From positions 1-59,291 of the IMG/VR virus record IMGVR_UViG_3300020438_000039: DNA of 59,291 bases; one strand, given 5' to 3'. This document shows, in pieces, positions 32,301 to 47,300 of the stretch. A program made the translations under genes and the position numbers. The notes beneath the pieces were generated by a model. It saw only the letters and a program-made list of their open reading frames with translations, did not search any database and was not told the DNA's origin. This DNA is from a virus. How positions within the stretch are numbered: the stretch's first letter is position 1; each line of letters opens with the position of its first letter.

Positions 32301-35300
32301 ATGTAATCACCAACAGAGAATCCATGATTAGCAACAGTAATAGTCATAATACCTGTTGATGCCTCATATGATGCAGTTGATGCTGTATGCTGAGATCCAC
32401 CACGAAGGTAATGATTTCCAATACTCATTGCCATAGAACCAGTACCAGGGTTATATGTTACTGATGATGGGTTGTGAGAAACGGTAGGTGTCTTACCAAC
32501 ATTAACTGTAACATAACCAGTTTGTACTTTTAGACCACCAGAAGTTGCAGTTTGATATGCATGTGTTGATGTATCAGAAGACTTACCAACATTAAGAACA
32601 ATAGTATTAACATCTAGTGATTCTGTAACAGGAATCCACTGCTGATGAACAGGGTCACTTACTCTTGGATATGTGTGGTCAGTTGCCTGTGCATCTTTAT
32701 CACATCTAAATGTAATTGAATCATCATCAAATTTAACTGAATCTTTTGCTCTCTTCAAACAAGTTGAAGTAGCAGAAATAAATCTATGATCACTTAAATC
32801 TTGTGATTTACCAATATTAACTGTAAATCTATCTACATGTATATTCTGTACAGACAACCACTTCATACTAGATGGATCACTCGCTCTAGGATATGTGTGT
32901 TGTGATTGATGATTATCCTTACCACATGTAAATGTTAAGCAGTCATCATCAAGTAGAATCCTATCACCATTAACAAAACTATGACCAACAATAGTTAACT
33001 CCAATTCACCAGTAGCAGGATTATAAGTCGCATCAGTTGGTGTATGTGTTGTAGCAGGATTAAGATTATGTCCATTAACAGTAAGAGTCATTCTTCCTGT
33101 ACTTGGAGTATAACCTGCTCCAGTTATAGTCTTACTTGTCTCACCAACATCAGTAATATTAAGTGCATGCTTACGAGATGGATCAGTTAATCTAGGATAA
33201 CTATGAGTTGTTGCATTACCATCCATAGAACATGTAAATGATAATCCATTATCTGCAATTTGTATTGTTTGATTCTCTAGAAGATTATGAATTCCAACAT
33301 TAAGAACCATATCACCAGTAAGAGGATCATATGTCGCACCAGCAACATCATATCCAACTCTAGGTGACTTACCAACATCAAGAGTTATACTTCCATCCCT
33401 CTTAGTAATTCCATTTAAATAAGCTGATTTGAATATATGTGATGAAGTATCAGGAGAAATTCCAACATTAACATCAAATGTATTAGCACCTACATTAGAT
33501 ACTGCCATCCATCTTCCATTATAAGGATCTGTTGCTCTAGGATATGAATGTTCAGTTATTTGATTATCTAACTGACATACAAATGTCAATGAATCTGTAG
33601 CAAGTTTAATTCTATCTCCGTTAATAAGTCCATGCTTATTAGCAACAACACCATTAGTAAGAGCACTATAGAAGATATGCTCATAATCACCACCAGTGTG
33701 TATACATCCAGTTGTAGCACCAACCCAAGTATGAGTATCAGTGTTAGTTGAAGGAACGTTCTCTAGAATCTTAATAGTAATAGCATTAGTAGTTGCTGAT
33801 TCAATCTTTACTGCAGTATCATAGAATGGGTCAGTTGATCTTGGATAAGACTTCTTAGCAGCATCGCCACTAGCACCACCAAATCCACAACTAAATGTCA
33901 ATGATTCTTTTGCAATCTTGATACTTGTACCAGCAGTTAATCCATGAGCAGTATTAAATTCCAACGTCATCATACCTGTTGTTGGATTGTAAATACCATT
34001 ATTAGGTGTTAACTGAACTTTAGGTGAGATACCAACATTAACTGAGAATGAATGAGTCTGAACATTAGTAATAGATAACTGAAGTCCTCTCTTAGGATCA
34101 GTAGTTCTAGGATATGCATGAGTACTATAATGATCATCCATACCACATGTGAATGTTATAGCACCATCTTCCAATCTCACAGTATCACCAGCAACCATTC
34201 CATGATCAGGGATGGTCAAATTCATCATTCCATTAACAGCATTATATGTTGCATCAAGAGGAGTAAATGTCTTACCAGCAGTAATCTTCATTACACCTGT
34301 TGTAGGTGTATAGTTAGCAAATGATGCACTTAGTTGTTCACCATCATATGCAATTGGAGTTGGCTTACCTGCAATTGGATCTGTAGTTCTAGGATATTTC
34401 TTAACAGCCTGTAATCCATCACTTGTACATCTGAAGTAAATTGAATTAGGTGCAACCTTAATATTAGTTCCTGGAGTTAATATATTATTACCTATTTGCA
34501 ACTTCATATGACCAGTAGATGCATCATAAGATCCACCAGTAGGATTAAAGACTAATAGAGGTGATTTACCAACATCAAGATCAAAAGTATTTGTTTGTGA
34601 ATTGCTAACAGTTAACCAACCAGCAAGTGCTGGATCTGATGCTCTTGGATACTTATGCTCAGTCTTATGACCATCCATATCGCAAGTAAAGGTCAATGAC
34701 TCTTTTTCAAGCATTACCTTATCACCATTCTGGAATAAATGACTTGCAGATGTTACAGAAAGGATTCCAGTCTCAGCATTATATGTTGTACCATTTTGTA
34801 CTGTTACTGATCTTCTACCAACTAATCCATGACCTACATCAGTCATTGTTAAATTTCCAGTGTCTGCATCATAAGTTGCACCAGTAGGTGTCTTATAAGT
34901 GAATGAAGTTGTGGAAGAATCAGTAATAGATGTGTCAGTGTATTGTTTTAATCCATGATCACCAACTGGTTTCCACTCACTGTTAGTAACAATAAACTCT
35001 AACATTAGATCAAGTTTATTATAAGCCCAGATAGTTTCTCTAACCTCTGTCTCAATATTAAGTAGTTTTACATTCGCTGTGTCAGTTCTATCGATATAGT
35101 ATGAAGTAGCAAGCCAAGTTTTATCATTACCACCATTACGCATATCTGCTACAATTGATCTACAGATATCTTTAACATCATCTTCACAATTAGCATCTCC
35201 TCCAATAACAGTAAAGTTAGGGAATCTATGATTAATCATGTATACAACTTCTTTAGCAATAAATTCTAAGTTCTTAAGAATTAATTGACCAGCATTATTA

Positions 35301-38300
35301 TATCTGTGACTATTCTTAGCAAATCCTTGTTGAATTGCTACACCAACATTAACTGTAATTGTAGTAGCAGTTACTGCAGTAATTGCAATTGCAGTATCAT
35401 ATACAGGGTCAGTTACACGTGGATAAGTATGCTGAGTAGCATTACTATCCATATCACAAGTAAATGTTAATGAATTGTGAGCAATCTTAACAGTATTTGA
35501 TGTTGTATAACTATGAGATCCTATGGTCAATACCAAGTCTCCAGTCAATCCATTATAGGTAGCATCAGTTACATCCTTTGGTACTATACCTTGCTGGATA
35601 ATAACAGCACCAGATACAGTACCACCAACATAAGTATGATCGCCAATATAACGTCTAGAAGCCACAATAGGATCATTATTAAAGTATTCTGCATTACTAA
35701 ATGATTCTCCACCAGACCAATCATCAACAAATTTATCTCCAGCAGCACTGTCAAAGTGTAATAATACCTTAGTATCAACATCACCTTGATGAATACCTGC
35801 AGGAGCATTAAATGCCCCAGTATATCTTGCTACACTAGAAATTCTAAACTCATCAATATATCCAGCAAATGCATTAGTTGCTGAATAAGTAGCTCCAATT
35901 CTAATCGGTCTAGCAACATATGTACTACTATCTGTGGCAGATCCTACTTCAACTCCATCAAGGAATAACTTAACTGTTGTTCCAGTTCTACTTACAGCGA
36001 TGTGATACCAAGTATTGTTGGTTGGAATAACAGTAGCACCAGAAGTTACGATATCAGAACCATTAACATTATAACGAATCTGAGCACCATTTAAGTAAAT
36101 CCTTCCAGAAATTTCAGGATCAGATGTTCTAGTGTCATAAATTTCAGCAAGACCTGCTAATGCAGCAGTATCTGGTCTGCACCAGAATTCAATAGTATAC
36201 TCACCTGTACCAAAAGCAATTTCACTTGTAGATGCAACACTAATATAATCTCCAGCACCATCTAATGATAATGAAGTAGATCCAAATTTCTTATGAGTAC
36301 TAGAAATTACAGCATCATTAGCAAAATCAAACTCATAGTAATCTTGACCATCTTGAAGACTTCTACCAATCTTACCTAAGTATACAATTCCACGTGCTTG
36401 GTTATATCCAATAACTTCAGCTTTAGTATCACGAGTTCTAATTATTTGACCTGCATTGAAGAATCCATCACCTTCCTTATCATACATTGAAATCTTTCTA
36501 ACCCTACCATCTTCTCCAGCAGTAAATTCTCCAGTATTATTACCATACTCTATCTTATAGTTACGAATATCTTCTCCAATCTGCAATGTTCCTACTTCAT
36601 TAGAGTAAGGAATAATATAGTTACTAACTATCTCGTTTGATGGGAAGTTAGTGTTGTATGCAGTTGCATTATCATCAAAATCAACAATACTAATTTGAGA
36701 CTTAGAAATATCATCTATAACTACGTTTGGATAAGATGTAGATGTAATTCTGTTGAATAGTAGTCCAAAGAATGAAGATCCAGGAGAAATATCAACCTGA
36801 CCAATAAACTCTCCAGTAACAGGATCTTGATACACACTAGCAGTCGTAATTCTAGATACAGTGCCAGATTTAGCACCAATAATAACATCATTCAATTGAA
36901 TATTATAAAGACCTGGTGTAGACTGATATGTACCAGCAGTCTTACTTAATGTAAGAGCCTCAGTAACATTAATATCAGTACTATACATTGGAGAACCCTC
37001 TTGTTGGGCAGTTGCCTGAGTTCCTAATACACCCCTAACTACGGTTATTGTTGTAGATTCGGATCCATCAACAACTGTGAGTACTTCCATAATTTCAGAA
37101 CCGATTCTGAATCCATCATTCTCTACTACATCTATTGTTCCAGCAGGAAGTGGTCCAGTACTATCGACAGGAACTACTTCAAATTCAGTAGTAGAAGGTC
37201 CAATAGCATAACGTAAATCACAAACTGGACTTTCTGCACCAGTTTCTAAGTTAATTTGTTCGACTTTAGCAGTATCACCTTGAAGGTTAGTAACTGTTTC
37301 TCCATAAGTATACAATCCAATATTAGAAACGGCTGTAATATCAACTAAATTACCAGAGAATCCTGTTGCAGAGACTGTACATAATTCACCAAGAATGAAT
37401 GTACCTTCATCCATATATCCACTAATAACATCTCCAGTAACTGAAGTTACAATCAATCTAGCCTGTGAACTAGTACCAATAAGACTATTACCAATAAGAG
37501 GATAGATACCACTCTGATTATTCCATGTTAAATTATAAGTTTGGATCTGACTAATAGTAAGATTAGCATATTTAACACTAGCAGGTGGTGAAGGTGGCTC
37601 AGAGAATACTATAGAATCACCTTGTATTTGGAATGATGTATTTGGATTCTGTACAACACCATTAAGAACGATCATTAACTGGTTTGCGTTAGCAACAACA
37701 GTTCCACCCTCAACTGTTAATGGGAATGCTATTCTCTCACCATCAAATAAATGATCAATATTATCAACACGTTGAACAACAGAAGTCAAAATGTTCTCAG
37801 AAGATGTTAATCTCTTCTGTCTGAATAGTACTTCTGTATTATTAAACTCAGAGTAGATTGGTTCAACTAGAGCAAAACTCTGAATATTAGGTACAACTGC
37901 TTCTTGAGCAAGTTCAACTGATTTAGTTAACTGGAAGAATGTCTCCTTATTAGGAATTTGACCATATTCATTCAAGTTCAACTCACCAAACACCTTAAAT
38001 GATGCAGGGTGAACGTTTCTAATTAGAATCTCTTTCCACTCACTAATAGAAACAGCAGACTTAACAGCATAAGAGAAGTCCTGATAGTAGTAAGAGTCTT
38101 GGATCTTCTGAATAATTTCAGATGGCTTACCAACATCATCAATGAATTGACCAGTCGTTTTAGTAATAGAACCAATGTCTAGAACACCACGAGCAACTTT
38201 AAGATCACTAATGATACCAGAAGACTTAGAAATAACACCAGTTATTCTCTCATTTTCTGAAAATACACCATCGTGATTAACAATCTTAAGAATTCTAGGT

Positions 38301-41300
38301 CCAACTTGCCAACCAGAGTTTGTAGAAACATATCCAGTCGCAGTAGCAATATCTAAAGATTCTCCTTGATAAACTAATTCACCTTCTAAGAAAGTAGATG
38401 TAATAACATTAGCTTCAGCAGCACCACCAAAAGATTCAGTTAATACACTTTGACGACCATCACCAGCATTGACAAATGTAAGACCATCACCAAGTTCTGC
38501 GTTAGCCTCAGTGATAGCAATTTTTAATTGATCATCTTCTAGTGAATTTGCTGAACCAGAAATAGCATAGTAAGTAGTAACTCCATTAAGACGACCAGTA
38601 GCACCAGCAGATAGTGGGAAATCAGCCCCATCTCCAGTGTCAGTCACTGCCAATGAAAGTTCAGCACCATTAGGTATTCCATGAGGATAAGCAAATTGTA
38701 ATAAACCTAAGTCTAAGTTAACAACATAGTTGAAAGAAGATCTTAAACTAACTTGTGGTGTGGAAGAATATCCAGCACCAGGATCTTTAACAACAATGTT
38801 ATCTAATCTACCATTCTTAATAGATGCTTCTGCCTGAGCACCAAATCCACCACCACCTTGAACTATTACAGCAGGTGCTAATGAATATCCAGAACCTGGA
38901 TTGGTTACTGTAATACTTTCAAGAATACTTGTAGAAGTTAATTGAGCATTTATTGGGAATGTAATCTCAGGACGTAAAGTATAGTCATGAGGATAATCAT
39001 AACCAAAGTTATTATTCTTAAGTTTCTTAATCTTACCAACCTTATCCCCTCTAGTGAAGATAGATGCTTCAGTACCAAAAGGAGGAATAACAACAGTCAA
39101 TACTGCACCAGATCCTTGTAACCCTGGTCCAAGAATACCTGGAATTCCTTCGATATCAACATAAGCAGTAGTATATGCCTTACCTGGAGAAGTAACAACT
39201 ACCTCTTGTATTTGACCAGGAATTGTAATACCATCATCATCACTTCCATCATTAACTAGAATACTAACTAAACCACCTTCTCCATCACCTTGTATAGGAA
39301 CAGAGTTATAAACACCAATAGCATATTCAGTACCTGGTTCATTAATTTGAACCCTTTCAATATTTCTTGTTGATTGAATATCTGTAACAATAGGTAATTT
39401 AGTGTAGAATCCACCAGCATTAACTATACGAACATCTGCAATAGCACCAACTGCTTTCAGAGAACTTGTGCTATAAGATGTTTGACTGACATTTGCATTT
39501 CCTTCTGGTTCATTAGCAAGAAGGAACTTAAATATATCTGCACCTTCAGTAATAGTTGCACCAGCAGTACTTGAAATAGTAAAGATGCCCTTATAAGGAG
39601 AATCTGTAACATCTAGATAACTACCATCAATTACAGGAGAATCGGCCCCAGTTCTAGATGGATCGAAATAATATGAGATATTAGTAACAATATCCTCATC
39701 AATCTTCACCTTAACTGTAGGTGTAGGTTGTCCTTGACCAGTTATACCAGGAGTACCAATTCTTTCAATAGAGTTGAATGAATATTCCAACTTATAAAGA
39801 TTATCCTTAGCAAAGGATAAGTTTCCACCAACCATTGAAGAATGACTTAGGTCAAACAAATACTGGTGACCATAATACATTTTTAGAACAGGAGACTTAA
39901 CATATACACTAACACTACCTGCTGATGTAGAAGGTGAAGTTACAGCAGCTTGATTTAACTTGTATGTAAATTCTAATGGACTGATAACACTATCAACTGG
40001 GAAAGCACCATCATATTCATCGTAAGTAGTGCCACCAGATTCTTGTGCTGGATTACCATCGATATAAACCATCTCACCATTACTTAAGTAATGACTTGTG
40101 GAAGTAATAACGTATACTTCATCAGTATTGGCAACAGCACTAACTTGAACAATCTTTGTTAGATTTGATGTTAAAGTAATCTTAAGAACACCAGCCAAGT
40201 TAGTAATTTGACAAGTACTATAAGCAGCATTAAATGTTATATCACTGGATGTGATATCAACAACAGATCCAGGAATATATGTCGATCCACCTGAAACCTC
40301 ATCTATTCTAATTGAATAATCATTTACATCAAATGACTTTAATTTTGCAAAATCATCTAAATTATTAGTTCCACCAATATCTGAAGGTGCATCAAAAGTA
40401 GCAAGATCTATATCAAATGTTCCTGGAGTTGTGTTATTAATCTCAGTAAATACATAATTTTTAATTTCATTGATATCATTTGGAAGAGGACCAATAATAC
40501 CATAACTATTTTGCTCACTGAATTGTTGTGTAATTAATTCACCATTATCCAAATCATCAGTCCAAGGATTGTGAATAATAGCAAGATATATTTTATTAAC
40601 AGAATTATCCTTTTTAATAATATAACCACTATTAATAAACGTACCGTTAGCATTTTGAAGTACTAATTTAGAACCAACTGTAAAATCAAATGACTGATTT
40701 AACGTAAGTTCTTGTATATTATTAATGACAGTTGTTGATGTAGGTTTAATGTAGTACCTATCTTTAACAACAGCAGATACCCTTAACTTTTGAGATCCTG
40801 GAGAAGGAACAGTTGAAGTTCTAGCACTCCAAACATCAGCAGCATAAGTTAGTGTCTCTGTGTCCTGAGACATAGTTGTTGTAGCATCATCAAAGTCTAA
40901 TGATTGGAAACCTGCTTCTGCTAATTCAAAACCAGTACTACCAATAGTTAACTGTGATCCAGAAACAACATCAATATTAGTTCTTGCAAATCCAATCTGA
41001 GTATTTGTTTGTAATCCTTGATCACCTAAACGATCTGAATCAGCATTCTTATCAATCTTTAAACCAAAACCAATATAATCATCATACTCATATCTTCTTA
41101 TTTGAGCAGCAAACCAAGCAGTATCTGTCCAAGCATATCCAAAACCAAATTGAGATGCTTGTGGAAGTCCATTAATATCAGATGGTGAAGTTGGAGTTAC
41201 TGCCCTATTCTTTAATTTAATATCATCAAGGAAGAATTGTCCTTGTGTATCCTTATCAAAATCGTTAACACCAGCACCAAATCCAGGTCCAACACCAAAG

Positions 41301-44300
41301 TATAGATCCTTACCAGCAAATGTTGTATTTGATATAGTTCCACTAGCTACTAGAACACCATTAACATATGATGAGAATAGATTTCCAGCCTTAGTTATTG
41401 CAACTGAAATCCAAGTATTATTAAGCATTACAGAAGAGGCACTTGAAATAGCAGAAGCATTAACAATTTGAGTTGAACTATTAGCAATTGTTAAATCTAA
41501 ACCACGACCTGTACCAAATCCTAACCAAAGACCACCAGTAGCATCCTGAGAACTACCAATCTGACATAAAGTCATTAAGTTTTGACTTAAACTAAATGGA
41601 AGACCAGAATCTCCATCAATGTATACCATCATCTGAATGGTAAAGTCACCATCCAATGTAGTACCTAATTCAGAAGAAGATGCTTTAATATGACCATTTT
41701 CCCAAGTAGTTTGAGTATTAGCTGGTACATTACATCCATCAATCTTTGCTACACCACTCACATATCGTATAGAATTATTAGCACTTTGATCTGTAATAGT
41801 ATAATGAGCAGAGAGATCAGTAAGAGGAGCTCCACCATCATCAAAATCTAAAATAAACTCATTTCTATTCCATTGAGTTTGACCATAAACATATACATCA
41901 CCAGATACATCCACATCCATCGCATTTACGGTAATACCTTCAATTTGATTCTTATTAAATTCATTTGTACTATGCTTCTTCATAGTACCGTCATAACCAA
42001 TCTTAACAGTTCCTACAGTTGTTTTTCTAGTAACTTGATCATCTTTTGTGTATGCAACGTTAAGATCACCAAATATATCAATAACAGCATTATCAACTAA
42101 AGTTAATTCTCTACCAGTAGCAAGATAACGATAATTCCAAATTATATTACCTTCTGAATTTAATTTACCTACCCAGAAACTATCTTTAGTAGTATCATCA
42201 GACTTAAGTCTGCAAGTTGCAGTAATATAAAACTCATTAAATTCGTCTATAGTTAAGCTAGTGTTTAAGAAGGAATAAACTGTATTACTTAATTCCTTTA
42301 TCCAATCTATTGATATTGCATTAATACCAATAGTAGCCTTACCAAAAGCTAAGTTAATATCTTTAGAGTCAGGACCAGAAGCAGTTTCCATAGTGAAATA
42401 TACACTATCACCAATGATTAACATATCTGTTAATCTTTCAGATAAAGTTCCAGATGCAATCTTTCTCTTAACAGCAAAATTACCTGTAGTATCAATAGAT
42501 GCTATAAAGGCATCATCAGGATTTAATGAGTTTGTATTTGTATATCCACCAATAACATAACGAATATCTGAATATTTCTCAATACAAGTAACATAATCTG
42601 CACGATTAGCACCAGATATACCAGCATATCCTTTTTGGAAATCTAAAGTAGCATCCAATCCATCTATAGATTGAGTATACTTACATAAGATAATATCTGG
42701 ATTATAAACATCCAACATGTTTGCATTAGGTCTATTATTACCTACAACCCAAATTTCATCATTCGTATATGCATTTTTATTAACATATAATTTCTGGAAT
42801 TCTGTATAGAATTGACCATCTGTACTTTCTAGAGTTCTTTCCCACTCTTTAACACCTAGAGCAGAATACTTGGATATAAATGCAACGGTATTTCCAGTAG
42901 TATCTTTTGTTTTACCACAATAGAATGTCTCTTTTTCATCATTAACATAGACATCATTAACACAAACATAATTGTTATTTGATATCGTTGTTACATAATA
43001 ATCTGCCTTCTTAAAAATTTGTGGATGACTTAATATAACACGAGGACTTGTAGTATAATTTGATCCAGAATTGATAATATTAACTGTATCAATAGATCCA
43101 ACAGAACTAACTACTGCTTCTAATTTACCAGCAGTACCATCACCATCAATAATAATTGTTGGTGGAATCTCCTCATCATATCCAGAACCAGCCTGATCAA
43201 TTACAATAGATTCTATACCCTTAATTTGACGAACTTTAAAAGATTTGTTCGTATTATTCATTATAGGAGTATAATCTACAAATACTTCATCACCAGTAAC
43301 CAAATTATGTGGAACATTAGTATCTAAAACACCGTAATTCAATCCATTAACGTTCTCAAAACTATAAGAATCTACAGATTCACCCTTAATTCTAGAAATA
43401 CGGGCAGAAACACCAGCTCCGTCAGTACCTGAATTATCAAATGTAAGTATATCATCAACCTGATAGTTCTTTCCTGGGTTTTCAATAGTAAATCCAGTTA
43501 CAGAAGCATCTTCAAATTTGGTTATAGTCTCAACTTCAATATCAACTTTAGAGTCAAACTTAACTTTAGGGAAATAATCAAATAACTGTAGAGGTGACTC
43601 TTCATACATCTGAGCAGGATCTGCAGTCTCATCAGCAGTAATAATACCATCACGGTTAACATCCTCAACCTCAAACATTAAGACATTACCATCTTCAGTG
43701 GTTAATGCAGAAGTAGAAGCATTTGGTGTTCTTGATACATCAATATCAACATTTTCGTAAGGATCCCTATATCTTACAACACCAGAAGGAATATTTTGTT
43801 GTACCGCACTAGTTGAAAGGTTCCAAGTATCAACAACTGAGTTGTAACTTGGTCCAATAACATATGGGAATAATGCATTACCATCTTCTGTAGCATCAAT
43901 AGTTACAAAATAACAATATCTACCCTCTGGATAATCTGGAGTCTTACAAAAACGACCATTATATTGGTCTAGATCTCCTAATCCAAAGACATATTCATAA
44001 TCTTCAACAAATTTACCTGCAGGATATAGATAATCACCATCTGAATCTACATCTGTAAGAAGAGGTCCATCACTTCTTACAGGATATGGATTGGTTGTTG
44101 AATCAAATACAAGACTCTCTTGTAATCTAAACGAAGTGTTAAGTCTAATTACAGCAGATCCTTGGTCAGTTGGATCAGTATAACCATAAGGACCATAAAT
44201 TGGATTACCATCAAATGCCCAACCAATAATAGGAGAGTGTCCCAACTGATCTTCTTTTTCTAAAGTTTTGCCATAAGCATCTTTATAAAGGTTATCACCT

Positions 44301-47300
44301 AAAATATACCTCATTCTCTGAGGATTGGATAAATGAGCATATTCACCACCATACTCATTATTATAACCAGTATATACACCACCTCTTGCATCATCAAATA
44401 TAGAAGTGGATTCTAAATTATAAGTCCATTCAAATACATCTGACTCAAATAAAGCATCTTGACCAACAGAAGTTAGATTAATAACTGTAGTACCTTGAAG
44501 ATAGTTAATACCTCTGTTAACAATCTCAATTCCAGTTACCCTACCAGCATTTTCACCATCAACATCAATTGTTGCTCTTGCAATAGCACCGAAACCATCA
44601 CCTTGAATGGTAATTTCAGGTGCAGTAGTATAACCTTGACCAGCAGAAATTATAGCAATAGATATAATTCTTCCATTATTAACGATAGCCTGTGCAACAG
44701 CACCACTACCAGAACTTAATGATATGGTAGGTTTTGAAGTATAAGAATTACCACCATCAGTAACATCAATTGATTTAATAGGACCACGTACAGAAGCTGT
44801 ACCTTGTGCTCCAGTACCTTCACCACCAACAATAGTAATAGAAGGTTGTGAAGTATATCCAGTACCTCCAGTATTGATTAGAATACGTGAAACTTCACCT
44901 TTAGTAATAATTGCCGTAGCAGCAGCTCCAGACCCATCACCACCGACTATAGAGACCAATGGTGAGGTTGTATAACCAGAACCACCATTTGTAACTGTAA
45001 TTTCATTAATAGAACCATCAACAGTTACTGCTGCTGTTGCTCCAGTACCTCCACCACCAGATACGGTAATTGCTGGAGGAGAAGCAGCATCATAGTCTTT
45101 ACCAGAGTTTAATATATTAATACCAGTTACAGCACCAAATGTCTTGCTTAAATCTGACTTATAAGACCATACAGAGACACCATTAACCCATGTACCAATA
45201 GGACCAGGATTAATAAGGTCTTTAGTTGAAATTGTTTGTGCAACTTTAGGGAACCTGTTTAATTTACGCTGGTTGCCTGGAAGAAGTGCAGATCCTGGGA
45301 AAGGACCAATTTCATAGTTTGGAATACCTGTAGCAGCAACATAAACGTATTGATCATTAAAAAATGAGTTTTGTACGTTTGTAGTATAGGGGCTAATAGC
45401 ATTAAAGATAGCAGTGTTAAGTGACTTACCTTTATTAAGGTCAATAGATACTAAAATATTACCTTGTGGTTCAACTGTAGCAGGTTGTGGTAAATTATAT
45501 TGGAAAATATACTCACCATCTCTAGATGTTACAAGAGAAGATCCGTTATAGATGATTGGGTTAGCACCATATATTGTGACTTGATCTCCAACCAATAGTC
45601 CATGAGGGTTAGCACAAGTTACAGTAGCAGATTGATTGTTAACACCACCATAAGTGATACTTGTAACCTCAATTAGTTTTTTGACGTTATATAACCAAGT
45701 TGTTAAATCTGGATTAACACCAGTACCACCTAACTTAGAAACTGTTAATTTATCACCAGGAAGATAGTAAGATCCAGTATCTGTTAAAGTTGTTTGTTGA
45801 GCATCAACAATACCAACAATATTCATTACAACTTCTTGAAGAGTACCCTTATTGATATAAATTCTAAAATTAGACTTTACTTCAGTAGCAGAATCCCAAT
45901 CTTCAACTATACCATTAACAGAACGAGTACATTCAATAAACTGGTTTAATGATTTCTCCTTATATTGTACAACTTCAGTACCACCAATAACAAATTCACC
46001 GTTTCTTTCTGGCCAACCAATAGTGGAGTCAACTGTAATAATACTATCAGTTGTAGATAAAGGCTCACCCAATCTTGTTTTATATGGTACTGTAAACGTT
46101 CCTGTAATAGTCTCTTCTGATAATACAAGTTCAAAAATCTCTAATTCGGAGGTTTTAATTGATATAAAGTTTTCTACAAGTGCACTTGCATTTTGAACAT
46201 TAGGATCAGCAATATCAGCTTCTTGAGTTATAAGACCATCCTTAATATTAACAGGATCACCACTCTCCAAAGATGCACGAAGAATAGTATCAATAGACCA
46301 AGTAGCGTTAGATGGCTTAATAATTTGATCTTTTGGATAAGAAATACTTACAGTTTCACCATATAATAACTTAAAGAGATACGCAATACTAAAAGATGTA
46401 CCCTTAGATGAATAAAAATCTTTAATTGATTTTATAGCATTTCTTACATCAATCTTTGTATAATCTAGACTTGGAACATCTGGAAGGAATTGTTCTGTAT
46501 ATTTGTCAAGAAGTCTCTTAACAAAGAGTTGATCCAAGCATTTTACTGCAGTATCAACCTCTGCAGATGTTGCAGTAGTGTTATTCGTGAAAACTGCGTT
46601 ACCATCTTCAGTATATGCAGTAATACCACTTGCTGCTCTAGCACAACCTTCAAATTGTGCTTTTGTATATTTACTACCATTCTGATTTACAATAAATCCA
46701 GTAACTTGGTTTAATCCCACAGTTGCAGATGCTTCTGCAGATGGTGGATCTTGAATGAATATTGTTGGAGGTTTAGCAGCACTATAGTCTCTACCAAAAT
46801 TAACAATATTAATATCAATTATTCTACCATTGAATATTGATGCTACTGCAGTAGCTCCAGTACCACCAGCATATGCTCCAGTCCCATCTGTTCTATCATC
46901 TAAGATGTATACAGAAGGAACATCATCATATCCACTACCACCACTTAAAAGTTCAATAGAAACAACTCTTCCGTCACCATCAACCCTTGTTTCTAATACT
47001 TGAGCACCTACAGGATCCTTAATCATCACTCTAGGTACAGATTCATATCCCTGACCAGAATTTAAAACATTAATACTTTGAACTTGACCATCTACTAATA
47101 CTGCTTGTAATGAAGCCTTGATACCATCTTCACCTGTTGGTTCATCAACATAAATTTCAGGAACTGTTGTATATCCAAATCCCTTATTTAAAACTTCGAC
47201 AGTTCCACTAATAGAACCACCAACAATGTATGGAACTCCAATTTTTGCACCACCAGGCTGTTGGAAAGTCAATCTGGGTGTAAAGGTATAACCATTACCA

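Noticed and set aside
28400-35590. CRISPR or satellite-like DNA repeat
   Set aside because: The repetition is at protein level, in frame, with diverged DNA and no constant-length spacers.
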